Shown: piece by piece, positions 1 through 13,204 of the stretch
How positions within the stretch are numbered: the stretch's first letter is position 1
Layout: the number at the start of each line of letters is the position of its first letter
DNA from: Niebla homalea
Lineage: Eukaryota > Ascomycota > Lecanoromycetes > Lecanorales > Ramalinaceae
NCBI GenBank assembly: GCA_019925105.1
Contig: JAHGAU010000009.1
Location: 1,302,001-1,366,000 of the forward strand
DNA length: 64,000 nucleotides
Direction of reading: 5' to 3'
Notes under the pieces: model-generated
Database searches by the model: none
What the model saw: the letters and a program-made list of their open reading frames with translations, nothing else
What the model was told of the DNA's origin: nothing
Program-made: the position numbers and the translations under genes

Positions 1-3000
1 TTTAGAAAAAGAAATAATAAAATTATACGGTATATTATAGACTTTTTATTATTTTTTAAAAAACGGGTAAAATTTATAAAGATAAAAACTTATAAAAACC
101 GGCGTATAATTTCTATAATATTCATTATAATAATTTTAAAAATATAGATCCGTACTTTAAAATAGGAATTTTCTTTTTAAAAAAAAGCAGCAAAATAATA
201 CGGTATATTATAGTACTTTTATTATTTTTTAATAATTAAATAATAAAAAAATAAAAATAAAACAGCTATTAAAGAAGGGTATAATTTTACTTATAATACC
301 TATTATTATCGTTATAATACTTTTAAAGTTAATATTTAATTAATTTAAGTAAGAATATTAACTTAAAATAAAAAAATTAAAAATTATATAATATAATCTA
401 AACTTTTAATCGACTTTAAAAATAAAAAATAAAAATCTCTTAATATTAAGAATAAAATTAATTAAAATATATTTATAATAACATAACGCTCGCTTTTCTT
501 ATATCCTAAAATTTTCCCCTAATAGTTTTTTTAAAATAATAATTATAAATTAAGTAAAAAAAAAGAATTCCGAAAATTTAATAATTAAAATTATAGGTTT
601 TTTAATAAGTAAATTAATAATAATGATTTCGCTATAGTTTAAAAAGAAAACGAGGATTATAAGGTTATTAAAAAAACCGGGAGTATATTAAGAAACTTAG
701 AAAATAATTAAAAAGCATAAAGAGGATCTAAAGAATAATATAAAAAGGAGGAAAGTAAGTAAGTTAATTAAATATATTAATAATATTGATATTAAAAATA
801 AATAAATAAAAAGATTATTATTTAAATTTAAGGAAATAAAAGGATATTATATATAATATTGCTTAATATATTTGGAAACTATTTAAACATTTTTATTAAT
901 ATTAAAAAATAAATATTATTTACGTTATAATTTTTCTAAGAAAAAAAGTAAGAAATTAAAAATATAGAAATTATAAAAACGAAATTAATTACCGCGTAAG
1001 GAAAAGGTTTTGAAAAATAAAAAGCAATAAAAAAAAGGTAAACATCATAATTACGTAAGTAATATACTGATATTTATAAGTTTAAAAAGGTAATATAAAA
1101 TATTAAGGAAGATAAAAATACTTTAATTATAATCAGTATTAAGTTAATAAATATATTTATCCTTTAATTAATTATCTTTAATATAAAAAAAGAGGGTTTC
1201 AAATTTAAAAGCCCGATTATAAGGTTACTCGTAAATAATAAATTTAAGGTTTAAAATTCTGGGGATAATTAAGTTTATAATTAAATGAATGCCCTGGGTT
1301 TAATAGGGATATTTAAAGTTATATTCTATGTCTTAAATTTAAAACCTTAAATTATTTAACTATTAACTTAATTACGTTTATAGTTATAAAAATAAGAAAT
1401 CATTAACATATTTAAGTATTAATCGTAATTAATAAGGGATCCATATAAATCCTATTACCGGCTTTATTTATAAACGTATATAATAATAACTTTAAATAAT
1501 TATTTAAAAGTTTTCTTATTATCGGTAAGCGTAAGTATAATTTTTATAGGATTTAATAATTAACGTTTATAAAGATTTTTAAAAGATAGGATCCCGGTTT
1601 AAACTTTCCTTAATAAGTACTCTGATAAAGCTTAATAAATTATAAATATACATAAGAATAAGCAGGGAATATTTATAAATTATATAAGATAAATTTAAAA
1701 TAACATAAATAATATAATAATATAATCATATAATATAATTAATAAATATAAAATTAAAAAAATTAAACGCATTTATATTTATACGTAAAGTTTTTACGTA
1801 TAAGTAAATAATATACCTTAATAATAACCTTATTCTTTTAATTTTGGTTTAATAAAGTTTATTATAAAGGTTTATCGTAAAGGTTTTTAATAAATTTATC
1901 TATATATTTATAAGTTTACAATTATTTGTATTTACTTAAAGGTTAAAATATCTTAAATATTTATATTTCTATATAAAGTTTTTAACTTTAAGTTTAATAC
2001 TTTATTCCCTTACCTAATGTTTTTATTTATAGTCATTTAATTATAAGCTTAATTAAGGAACCTTCTTTTTAATACCTTAAATATTTAATTAAAAATTTAT
2101 TTAACTTTATTACTTATATATAATTAATTTATCTTTATATTTAATAATTATTAAGTAAATATATAAATTATAGGAACTTAGATTATAAAATTATATATTA
2201 TATTCGTCTTTAATTTTCTAATAATTATTAAAGTATTAACCTTTAAATCGCCTGCTTATAAACTTTATTAAAGTACCTTTTAATTAAACTTATATAAATT
2301 AAATATTATATTATTATTATAGTAATAATTTCTAACCGCCCTTAATTAATTTAAGAATTTTATTATTCTAAATATATAGATTAATATATAAGAGGTAATT
2401 CTTAATAAGTAAAATATTAAGGAGGTTAATAATTAAGTTAATCTTAAATAATATTAAGAAAAAAGTACTTAAGATTTTATTAATCTTATTTACTTTTAAT
2501 AATAAAGGTTAAAGGAGCTTAATAATTATAAAGATTTTAATTTAATTATATAATAATTTATTTAAGAAAATCGTATTAAGTCTTATAAGTTAATTATTAC
2601 GGATAAATATAAAATAATTAATATAAAAACTTATATAATTCTTTAATTCTTTAAATTTAAATATATTAATTAATATATATTTAATAAAATAATTAATTAA
2701 GTAATAAATTAGTAAATTCAGAATATAATATATAAGATTCACGGATTAATAAACGTAAATTTTTAATACTATTAAATACGCTTATATAAAAATAGAATTA
2801 TATCTTAATATCTATAATTTATTATATAAACTTATTGAATTATTTAATAAAATAAATATTACGTATATAAGCGATTAAATCTTATAGGATATTTAAGGAC
2901 GTTATAAATATAATTTATTTTAAAGTGATTTAAATTAAGAACTTATTAATAAGTTGGGTTTAATTTTATTATTATTTTAATATCCTGGATAATTTTTATT

Positions 3001-6000
3001 TAATGTAACCTTTTAGAATATAATAATAAGTTATTTAATAATATAAGATAGACAATATAAATGTTTATTATTATTTAAAATAATATGGGCTTATTATTAC
3101 GTTAAGTATTTATGAACGTAAAGTAAATAAATTAATTTAATTATTTTTTATATAAGAAAGTATTAATAATATCTTAATAATTAATATATTAAATATTATA
3201 TTTAAAGGCTTTAAAAATAAATTAAATAAAATATAAAGAAATAACCTATTATCCGTAATTATACTTATACTTATCTTTATTAGAAAATATAATATAATTA
3301 TTAAGTATCACGTATTCTATTATAATTTCTGTATAATAAAGTTTTATATATATATTAAATTGGTTATAAATATTATTATATATTAATATTTTCTTAAATT
3401 ATTTTCTTAATATTATAAATATTTTTTTTACGACTTTAAAACTATAACGACCGATTTATTATAAATTATTATTTATAAATATATTTTTATCTTCATCCGA
3501 TTATCCCGGAGAATTATTTTTATTAAAAATTAGAACGGCGCCTTTTTTAAAGTCATTAATAAATATTAATACCGTATATTTATATAATTTTTAAAATATT
3601 ATTTAATATTTTAATAAATTAATTTAAACGTTATTACGTTATTTACGTAATATAGAAAATACGGTAATAATCGAGTTACTTCTTATTATAACTATATATA
3701 TAATAACAATATAATGTTTATCTTAAAAATTAATAATATTTATTATAATTGTTTTTATGGTTTTTAAGAATAACAATTAAATATAATCGGCTTAAAATTA
3801 TATATATAGAATTAAAAAGCAAATAATTAAAAGCTTTATATACTTTTATATATGGTAAAAATTAAGGTAATAAATTAATTATAGTTTCCCTTATCCGGGT
3901 AAAAAAGGAAAATTATAAAGCTTAATATTATAAAAATCCTTTATAACTTTTATAAGTATGGTATTTAAAAGGACTTATTATACTTATTTTATTAAACCGT
4001 TAAATTCTAAATATACCGTATTATTTAAATGCGATTGGATTATATTAAGTAATAAGGAAATAATTATAAAAGGTATTTAAGCGGGTAATATATTTAAGTT
4101 AATAAGGTTTTTAGCTCTATTATAAATAACGTCGACTTTTCTTTTTACTTTAAGTACTTTATAATAAGACTGTCCGTAAAGGTAGGTATTAAAAGTTAAG
4201 TTATATTATTAATTTTTCTTAATAAGATATTTATTATATCCGTATATACCAAGTATAAAGTTAAATCCTGAACTTTTTATTTATTACTTTATATTTCCCG
4301 TATATATAAAAATAAATAATATATTAAATCGGGTTTCCCGTCCTTTAATATTAATGGTTAAGTTATAAATAAATTCTATTAATAATAATTATAAAACTTT
4401 AATTATAATAATTAAAGAAGCTCCGTACGGACTTAACGTTAAAATTAATATATTTACCCGCCTTTTCCTCTTTCTCTATAAAAGTCTTATAATAGTTATA
4501 TAAATATTAAGTAAAATACGGTATATATTTTAATATAATTTAAATTCATTAATAAAAGTTATTACGGGAATATATAAATTATTTGAAATTATAAATTTTA
4601 ATAAGTAAAAATAAGTATATTCTTTTAACTTTAACTCCTTATAAATTAAAGGAATAAGAAATAATAAATTAAATACCTTAAATTGGGAATTAAATATATA
4701 CTTTATAATAAATTCTTAACAATAAAAAACGCTTAAAGCTTACGTATATTTAAATTAATAATTATAATAAACGTTAATTTTTATCTTGAGAATATCCCGT
4801 ATTATAATATAATATTTTTTATATATTAATAGGAATAATTCTATAATAATTATACCGTAAAATAAAAAAAAATTAGAAACTATTCTACCGGAATTACTTA
4901 AATTAATAAAGAAAATAAAAGGGTAGATAAAATATTTAATACAACCAATAAATATAATATTATTTATATAATAATTACGTTTAATAATAAATATCCTACC
5001 GCGGTAAAAGTTAACCGTATCTTTTATTTTATAAAGATATTTATCCGACTTATAAGAATATTAAATAATATTTAATAAGAATACTAAACTTTAATCGGCG
5101 AAATATATATACTTTCCGGAATATACCTTAATAAAGGATAACTATAATATTAATTAATAAAGTTTTAAAAGTTCGTTAATAAAGTATTCTATATTTATAT
5201 AGATTTTAATACGGTATAATAATAAAGAAAACGCAATCTTAAATAGGTTAATAGGATTGAAAAAGATAAGCTTTTTAACCTTTTTTTTTAATCTTTTTCT
5301 TATTATTTTACTTTAATCCTTTAATTAATTATTTTATAATTATAACGGGTATTTATATTTATTATAAACTAATAATAAAAAGTTATTTATAAATAAATTT
5401 CTTTATAATAAAAATAATACATAATAATTCTTATAGGTATTATAAATCTTTTAATATATTAAAAATTTTTAATAAATTAATATAATAATTATAATTTAAA
5501 TTAATTATTTAATATTAAAAAGCGAATACTATATAAAAAAATAACGTTATTAATTTAACTTTAATATACAGGACCTTAATTGACTTATTAAATATGGATA
5601 AACGCTATATTAAAAGAAGTATCGATAAGTTAATGCTTAAAGTAATAAAAGTTAATAATTATAATTTACGGATTTTTAATTCCGGTTTAATTAATTTTAA
5701 CTTTATCGTTAAGCGAGTTATTATCCTCGTTTTTATTTTCTTTATTAATATTATTATCCGCTTATATATTAAGTATATTTTCGGTAATATAAAAGATATT
5801 ATTTATAATATTAATTATATTTTATATTTATTTAAGTTAATATTTATTGGATTTTTAAATTTAAAGCTTTAATTTACGTTGGGTTATTAATTGGTTATTA
5901 TATTGATTAAAGTTAATTATAATATTTTTAAATTATTATTGCTTTTATTATTTAACGGTAAGAATAACTTATATTTAAGGTTTTTTTATTTTATTTTAAA

Positions 6001-6930
6001 ATTATTAAATTTTCATTTATTATTTAACTTCTTAATCTTACGTTAAATATTTATACCGGCTTAATTGCCCTCCCCTTTTTTTTTATCGATTTTAAATAAT
6101 CAATTTCGCTTTTTTTAATTTAATATATTAAAATCCCGTTTTAACGTTTTTTTAATTTAACTTAAAAGATTTTAATATACGGTATCCGGAAATATTTATT
6201 ATAATATTTAAATAAAAAATTAAAAGATTACATTTAAAGAATTATTTAAGTTTTTAAATTATAAAATTAGATTTCCAGAAATATTTAAATCCTTAAAATA
6301 TAAATTAAAATTTAAAGAAACGTTTAAGTTTTAAAAATAAAAAAGGCGATTTAAAGGATTTTAAAAAATTTAAGAAATAAAATTAAGAAAAAATTCTATT
6401 AAAAAAAGTTTAAAATAGGTAATTAATATTAAATATCAAAGCCGGTTATATAATTAATATAAACGTATATATATAAAATAACGAAAATCGGATAAAGTTT
6501 AAGAATTATTAATAAAGAACTACCAATAATATTTATGAATAATTAAGTTTATAATTTTAAAATAATAAAATATAAAATTTACAATAATATATTATAACGG
6601 AAAAATAAGGGAAAATAAAGAATAAAAAAATTAAATTAAAAATTTTATAATATAATAAACGATTAAAAATTAATTAAATAGGGGGATTAAAATATATTAA
6701 CTTAAAAATTAATTTAAAATAAATAAATTTATAAATATAAAGGAACATAATAAGTTAAGAAGATATAATAAAGAGTTAGAAAATCGAATATATTAATAAC
6801 GTACGTTATATTATATAATATTATTATATATTTAAGGAATTTAGAGAGGTTAAAGAGACTTATTTAAGGTCAAAGGAGGATTATTATAAGTAAAAATATT
6901 AATAAGATTATAAATTTAAGGGGAAAAAAG
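1..6930. other. RIP-degraded AT-rich sequence, unassigned
   Basis: About 6.9 kb with no coding region I can support. TpA-rich sequence with few CpA or TpG dinucleotides and dense stops on both strands indicates RIP-mutated repeat DNA, probably old transposons. A 92-codon open stretch at 5,594-5,872 is Ile/Asn/Lys/Leu-rich, has no recognisable motif and looks like chance. Some GC-richer patches (for example 4,010-4,340) read as broken protein on the minus strand, but I could not match them to a family. I saw no LTR pair or target duplication here. Confidence 0.6.
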
Positions 6931-7560
6931 GAGCATTTTAAATATAGCTAGGAGCTAACCTACCAGCTTATACGGGTTTTTAAGCTCTATTTTATAGACT
7001 TAATAAATAATAAGCTTATTATTATGTATTTACTTAACCTTGAATATTACGGTTGCTCTTTTAAGGGAATATTAACCGCGTACGGTTATATACATTGAGG
7101 TTAAAAAGAAGAAAAAAGGATCGCCGTAAGAGTTTAGATTTATTAATTAATTATATTATTATTACTTAATAATTAATAATAACTTAAAATAAGTAATTAA
7201 ATATCTTTAATTTTACTAGGAAATTAATAATATCGCCGTTAACGTAATAAGGTTAAGATTTTATAATTAGCGTTAGAATTCTATAGAAAGGTTTATTTAC
7301 CAAAAATAGCCTATTTTTATTTCTGATCTATTTTATGATTCTTAATATGGGCGTATATATAGGCAAGGATTATCCCACCGTTATATAGACCTAGCTAGAT
7401 TATATAGTGGATCTATAATATTATAGGTCGGATTTTGGCCTTAATATTTACCAGAAATCGGGCTATAAAATCCAGCCCTATAGCCGTTAGGCCGTTAACG
7501 GCTACCATCTTTGCGCGTCCCTTATATATTATAAATCGCTAATATTATACGGAACACTAT
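6931..7560. other. less-mutated island in unassigned sequence
   Basis: This stretch keeps noticeably more G+C and more CpA/TpG than its surroundings, especially 6,940-7,110 and 7,320-7,520, where the word GCCGTTA recurs (GCCGTTAGGCCGTTAACGG). Such islands elsewhere in the window coincide with element ends, so this may be an end or untranslated part of a degraded transposon. I found no second copy, so the family is unknown. Confidence 0.35.
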
Positions 7561-10559
7561 TATATCCTTTTTATGGTTTTTATTCACTTCTGATTACGCG
7601 TTATTTATTAATATTTCCTTTATTCCTTTATTTCTCGTATATTTTATTATAATATTTATTAAGGGGAGAACCGTTAAAGCCTTATAAGTAATAACGGAAG
7701 TATTACTTATGTAAGCCTTTTCGTCCAAAGCTTATAAGTTTTTTAATTAAGCTATTATAATAGATTCTCCGGTCTAATGGTTATATTATACTTTAATTTA
7801 ATTAATTACGTTAATAAATTATAAATACGTAAAAAGTATTGGCTATAAAAATAGGATTTCTATAGTTATTAAAGAAATTTCCGCCTTTATTAAAGTTAAA
7901 GAAAACATCGGTTAAGTTATTAAAGAATAGATTATTATTATTAAAAAAGAAAGTTAAAAGTAAAAGAATACGTTATAATAATAACGATAATATATCAAAA
8001 GATAAATTAATTTAAAGTTTAATATTAATAAGGCCAATAAAATATATAAAAGTTATTATTAAGGGTAATACTTAATTATTTAATATAATTAATTTAATAA
8101 AGAATTAGATTGAATTTAATTTTAAAGATCTTAATAATTCTTCTTTATTTTTAAAAGATTTACTTTTACTTAATAATAAAACTTTTATATTATCGTAAAA
8201 TAAGGGTTAAATAATATAATATGATTTAGAAAGTAACTTAATTTAATTAAATTACGTTAAAGATATATTTTAAAAAATTAAGAAAAAAAAGGCGCTTAAA
8301 AAGGATAAAACGCTTAAGAAAAAGTTATTATAATTATTAAAACTATTAAAACTATAAAAAGCTTAAGGCTATTAAATATAATAAATAATTTTTTAATTGT
8401 TAAATAATATTAACTTAAAGATTTAATTAATATATCTTATATTTATTATCTTCAATATTTTAACCTATAATATAAAATACTTTTTTACGAAGTTTTTAAT
8501 TAATAATACATATTTTTTCCTCCGATAATCAAAATTATAAAATAGAGGATTATAATTAATTAAGTTAATTAAAAATATTATATAAAGGAAAAAATAAAGG
8601 TAAATTTTTAAAGTTAATTAATATAATAAGATTAATTAAATTCTAAATATAAATAGAAAATATTATTATAAACGATAATATAAACAAGATAATTAATTAT
8701 ATTATATTCTGCGACCTTATTAAAGTTTTTACTTATTATTATTTTGTTTCTATATATAAGTATATTTTTAATTTTATTATTAAATTAATATTATTTAAGA
8801 AGAACTTTAAGTTTAATTAATGGTTTTTTCTTTTCTTTAAACGTAAGTAAAATATATTGGGCTATATATATATTATAGATTATTTATTAATATATTATAA
8901 AGATTTAATTAATATTCGCCGTTAAAGTTAAGCTTAATCTTAATTAATAAAATAATAATAACGTACTTATAAATAACTTTAATTTTAATAAATTATTAAG
9001 AATATAAATTATTAAAATAATAAACTTAAGTTATTTTACGGATATTTTATTTAATGTTTTTGTTAAAATACCTTAAGTAAAATAGAAATTAAAGTTAAAA
9101 TTATTTATATTTAATCCTGACTTTATTAAAAATTATTATTTCCTTAATAATTTATTTATTAAGAATAATAAGGATATTAAATAAGATATTAACCGTAAAG
9201 ATATTTCGCTTATTAATTAATCGTTTTCCTATAATTATTAATATTATTATAATTACCGTTAATTAATATTATATAATATATATTATAATTAAATTAAAAA
9301 AATTAAGGAAAAGATTCTATAAGAATATAAAGGCGTTAATTACTTTATTCTTTAACTTTATTATTTAACGGACTTATTACGATATATACGATAATAATTT
9401 ATACTTATAATAATTACGATAAATACGATTTATATTAATATACTTAATATAAACTTTAAATACTAAAATAATGTTATTACTTTTAAAATACCTTTAAGAA
9501 TAAAGCTATAAATAATTAACTTAAATAGAATTTTATAAAAAAAAAGAGTCCTTTCTTATCACTTTACCTTTCTAATAAAGTCTATATTTATATATTTTCG
9601 TATTTATATTTTAAAGCGTAAATTATAAAAGGGAATATATAATCTACGTATATAATTTACGTATATATAAAGTTTTGATTTATATTATAAGGTTTTATAG
9701 GGTACGATCTTAAGGTTAATATATTAAATTTTACGCGTAAGCCGGTTAAGTAATTTAATATTCTATTGTCCTTTAAGATAATAAATAAAGCATTTTAGTA
9801 TTATTATATAATAATATTACGTTAAACTTATATATACGATATAAAACTATAATTAATAAAGAGCCTATCCTAAATAAAAACCTGGTTAATATCTATAATA
9901 AAGCTTTAAAGTATTTTACGCTATAATTTAATTTTTATACTTTTTAAGTTAATATTAATTATTTAATTATTATTAAAAGCGTAAATATATTTTCTACCTT
10001 AAATAACTTTAAGGTTTTCTTATTAACTCCTTAAATCTAAGCGTCGTTTCCTTAATTATTTAACCTTATTTTTTTATCTTAAGCTTCTTTAATTCCTGAC
10101 TTTTTACCTATAGATTTAAGCCGTTTATTTAACGCGATCTAAAGCAATATTTTAAATAATTATTATATATCCTGTATTACGTTTTTTCAATTATATTTAT
10201 ATTAGTTATAATACGGGTAATATATATAAGACCTTTATAGCGTCTTAGTAATAAATTATTATCTTAAGTAAAAGAAAAGCTATTATAAGTTACTATAAGT
10301 TACTATATATATATAATAATTATAAAGGGAAAAAGAAGATTTATAAGGGACTATAATATACTTCTTCTTAAGCTTATAATATCTATATTTTTTATATCTT
10401 TAATAAGCAATAAAATAATAAGTAATATATAGCTTTTAAGTCGCAATTTTTTAAACCGTTATTTTTTAAATTATTATTCTTTAAGTTATTACCCTCCAAA
10501 ATATTATTATTTAAGATTTTAAAATAAGCCCTTAAAATTACGATAATAAAAAGTTTATA
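7561..10559. other. RIP-degraded AT-rich sequence, unassigned
   Basis: Three kilobases of TpA-rich sequence with stops in all frames and no motif I recognise. Short local duplications occur, such as GTTACTATAA repeated near 10,290. Probably a mutated transposon, but no terminal repeats were found. Confidence 0.5.
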
Positions 10560-10852
10560 CCTTAAAATTCAAGATTATAATACTTAAAATTTATACCCCC
10601 TTAAAGTTTATACTTTAAAATTCAAGATTATAATACCCAAAATTTATATTACCCCTAGAATATACACCTTAAAATTCAAGATTGTAAAACCCAAAATTTA
10701 CATTACCCCTAGAATATATACCCTAAATTTCAAGATTATAATACCTAAAATTTACACCCCCTTAGAAATTATACCTTAGAATTTCAAGATTATAATACCC
10801 AAAATTTATACCCCCCTAGAGTTTACACCTTAAAATTTAAGATTACGATACC
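10560..10852. repeat. ~54-bp tandem repeat, about 5 units
   Basis: Five full units and one partial unit start near 10,560, 10,613, 10,669, 10,723, 10,775 and 10,829. Each has the core CTTAAAATTCAAGATTATAA followed by CCCAAAATTTATA and a run of C (CCCCCTAGA or similar). Units differ mostly by C/T and A/G changes. The array lies about 110 bp outside the left inverted repeat of the minisatellite unit, and a looser array with similar words lies beyond its right end. Confidence 0.85.
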
Positions 10853-10966
10853 TTACCGAATCCCATAAAGCGGAAAACGTTACGTGAACGTTAAGTTAAC
10901 GCTTGAAGTGGCTGTAAAATACAAGTAGCGTAAACTCTGCTTAAAAGTTAAAGTGAATTAAAATTA

Positions 10967-11123
10967 AAAGATACGTTAAAGTGAATTTAAATTAAAAGTG
11001 CCGTTAACTCGGCGTTAACTCGGCGTCAACTCGGCGTTAACTCGGCGTTAACTCGGCGTTAACTCGGCGTCAACTCAGCGTCAACTTAACTTCAACTTAA
11101 CTTTAACTCCGCGTTAAAGTAAC
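10967..11123 (+). repeat. left inverted repeat with 11-bp tandem array
   Basis: The outer part is a roughly 36-bp unique segment. From 11,003 there are eleven 11-bp units of GTTAACTCGGC or GTCAACTCGGC; the last four are diverged (GTCAACTTAAC, TTTAACTCCGC and similar). The outer segment is partly duplicated just outside the repeat at 10,947-10,970. Confidence 0.85.
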
Positions 11124-11444
11124 TTAAAAAAAAACAAGTACTATAATAATAATACGTTTTATTTATGGTATTTAAGTATTATTAATTTATTTTTCTATCT
11201 ATTTATATACCTATCTATTAAGGGGCTTAATAAAGGGCCTGGTAAAGGGCCTGATAAAGGGCTTGGCAAGGGGCTTGGTAAAGGGTTTGCTGAGGGTGGG
11301 GTAAGGGTGCAGGTAAAGGGCCTTGCTTGCCTCTCAGGTTCTGCATCCAAATCACGGTTTTTTCGGCCTGTTGCGGTAGGGGCATGCGGGCATCGGGCGT
11401 CGCATCATAGTGAAGGGCCCGGTGAAGGGCCTATCAAAGGATTT

Positions 11445-11594
11445 GCAGTAGGTGAGGGTGCAGTAGGTGAGGGTGCAGTAGGTGAGGGTGCAGTAGGTGA
11501 GGGTGCAGTAGGTGAGGGTGCAGTAGGTGAGGGTGCAGTAGGTGAGGGTGCAGTAGGTGAAGGTGCAGTAGGTGAGGGTGCAGTAGGTGAGGGT
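11445..11594 (+). repeat. 15-bp tandem repeat, 10 units
   Basis: Ten consecutive copies of GCAGTAGGTGAGGGT, nearly perfect (one unit has GAAGGT). Part of the GC-rich minisatellite block. Confidence 0.93.
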
Positions 11595-12044
11595 GCAGTA
11601 GGTAGTGCAGGTGGTAGTAAGGGTGGTGGTGAGGGTTGTGTTGAGGGTGATGAGGGTGGTGGTGAGGGTGGTGTTGAGGGTGATGAGGGTGGGGGTGCAG
11701 GTGAGGGTGAGGGTGATGGTGAGGGTGAGGGTAAGGGTGATGGTGAGGGTGATGAGGGTGATGGTGCAGTAGGTAGTGCAGGTGAGGGTGCAGGTGGTGG
11801 TAAAGGTGGTAGTGCAAGTGAGGACGCAGGTGAGGGTGGTAAGGGTGGTAAGTGAGGTTGCAGGTGAGGGTGTAAGTGAGGGTGTAGGTGATGGTAAGGG
11901 TAAGGGTGGTGGTAAGGGTGGTGCAGGTGAAGGTGGAGTTGCAGGTCAGGGTGAGGTTGAGGTAGGTGAGGGTGGCGGTAAGGTAGGTGAGGGTAGTGGT
12001 AAGGGTGGTGAGGGTGCAGGTGATGGTAAAGGTGAGGTGCAGTT

Positions 12045-12188
12045 GATGAGGGTGATGAGGGTGATGAGGGTGATGAGGGTGATGAGGGTGATGAGGGTGA
12101 TGAGGGTGATGAGGGTGATGAGGGTGATGAGGGTGATGAGGGTGATGAGGGTGATGAGGGTGATGAGGGTGATGAGGGTGATGAGGGT
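12045..12188 (+). repeat. 9-bp tandem repeat, 16 units
   Basis: Sixteen perfect or near-perfect copies of GATGAGGGT. The homogeneity implies recent slippage or unequal exchange compared with the heavily mutated flanks. Confidence 0.93.
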
Positions 12189-12244
12189 GGTGAGGGTGGT
12201 AAGGGTAGTAAGTGAGGTTGCAAGTGAAGGTAAGGGTGAGGGGG

Positions 12245-12246
<2 letters not shown>

Positions 12247-12325
<79 letters not shown>

Positions 12326-12328
12326 GGG

Positions 12329-12420
<92 letters not shown>
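12247..12420 (+). repeat. 6-bp tandem repeat GAGGGT, 29 units
   Basis: Twenty-nine copies of GAGGGT with a single GGGGGT variant near 12,325. It is followed to about 12,498 by a higher-order 24-bp form in which GCAGGT starts every fourth unit. A second hexamer run lies at about 12,770-12,872. Confidence 0.93.
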
Positions 12421-12421
<1 letters not shown>

Positions 12422-12769
12422 CAGGTGAGGGTGAGGGTGAGGGTGCAGGTGAGGGTGAGGGTGAGGGTGCAGGTGAGGGTGAGGGTGAGGGTGAGGGTGG
12501 TGGTAAGGGTGCAGGTGAGGGTATTGGTAAGGGTGGTAAGGGTGGTAAGTGAGGGTGCAGGTGAGGGTGCAAGTGAGGGTAATGGTGAGGGTGATGATGC
12601 AGGTGATGGTAAAGGTGGTAGTGCAGGTGAGGGTGAGTGAGGGCGAGGGTGATGGTGCAAGTGACAAGTGAGGGTGCAAGTGAGGGTGGTAAGGGTGGTA
12701 AGTGAGGGTGCAAGTGAGGGTGGTAAGGGTGGTAAGTGAGGGTGCAAGTGAGGGTAAGTGTGAGGGTGG

Positions 12770-12793
12770 TGAGGGTGAGGGTGAGGGTGAGGT

Positions 12794-12872
<79 letters not shown>
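12770..12872 (+). repeat. second GAGGGT hexamer run
   Basis: About seventeen GAGGGT units with one GAGGTT variant near 12,790. It is separated from the first run by mixed GGTAAG/GCAAGTGAG units and followed by a 16-17-base A run near 12,962. Confidence 0.85.
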
Positions 12873-12873
<1 letters not shown>

Positions 12874-13004
12874 ATGGTGAGGTAGGTGAGAGTGTTGAGG
12901 GTGCAGGTAATGGTAAAGGTGAGGGTGGTGGTGAAGGGGAAGGTGCGGTAAGGGTATTACCAAAAAAAAAAAAAAAAAGAACGTATTCGTAAAGTCCTTC
13001 TGAA

Positions 13005-13106
13005 GTCACTTTGACGCCGAGTTGACGCCGAGTTGACGCCGAGTTAACGCCGAGTTGACGCCGAGTTAACGGCACTTTTAATTCAAATTCACTTTAACGT
13101 ATCTTT
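13005..13106 (-). repeat. right inverted repeat with 11-bp tandem array
   Basis: Five 11-bp units of GCCGAGTTGAC or GCCGAGTTAAC occupy 13,016-13,070, preceded by a diverged unit ending CTTTGAC. The outer segment to 13,106 is the reverse complement of 10,967-11,002. The right array is shorter than the left (5 versus 11 units). Confidence 0.85.
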
Positions 13107-13204
13107 CAATAATAAGCCATGTTAACTACCCGTTGATACCGCGTTTAAAACTATATGAATTCCCCTAAGGTACTTAAACTTTATGCTACCCTTAATACTC
13201 AATC

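Larger units (their letters stand above)
11221..12960 (+). repeat. G-skewed GC-rich minisatellite block
   Basis: About 1.7 kb of short tandem repeats with nearly all G on the plus strand: 12-bp AAAGGGCCTGGT-type units (11,221-11,290), 15-bp units, 9-bp units and 6-bp units, separated by mixed variants. It contrasts sharply with the AT-rich surroundings and shows little sign of RIP. GGG runs every 6-9 bases make G-quadruplex formation plausible on the plus strand. Long open frames exist on both strands (including 556 codons on the minus strand) but they are only translations of the repeats, such as Pro-His, Pro-Ser and Leu-Thr runs. Confidence 0.9.
10967..13106. mobile_element. inverted-repeat-bounded unit enclosing a GC-rich minisatellite
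   Basis: Sequence from 10,967 inward (AAAGATACGTTAAAGTGAAT, then AAAAGTGCCGTTAACTCGGC) matches the reverse complement of the sequence ending at 13,106 over about 45 bp with one substitution. The match then continues into 11-bp tandem repeats in opposite orientation on the two sides. The enclosed 1.9 kb is mainly G-rich minisatellite. This layout (terminal inverted repeat, subterminal short repeats, expanded core) resembles foldback or MITE-like DNA elements. I see no transposase and no convincing target duplication, so mobility is inferred from the architecture only. Confidence 0.65.

Noticed and set aside
5594..5872. 92-codon open stretch on the plus strand
   Set aside because: Composition follows the AT-rich background (Ile, Asn, Lys, Leu, Tyr), no motif, isolated in degraded sequence.
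11448..12872. Telomere-like array, because of GGGT-rich hexamers
   Set aside because: The unit is GAGGGT/GATGAGGGT, not TTAGGG, and it is internal and bounded by inverted repeats.
11405..13075. Open frames of 255-556 codons over the minisatellite on both strands (Pro/His, Pro/Ser, Leu/Thr, Gly/Glu repeats)
   Set aside because: They are translations of G-rich hexamer and related repeats, open in several frames at once because the repeats contain few or no stop codons. No non-repetitive domain, and the longest runs across the terminal inverted repeat.
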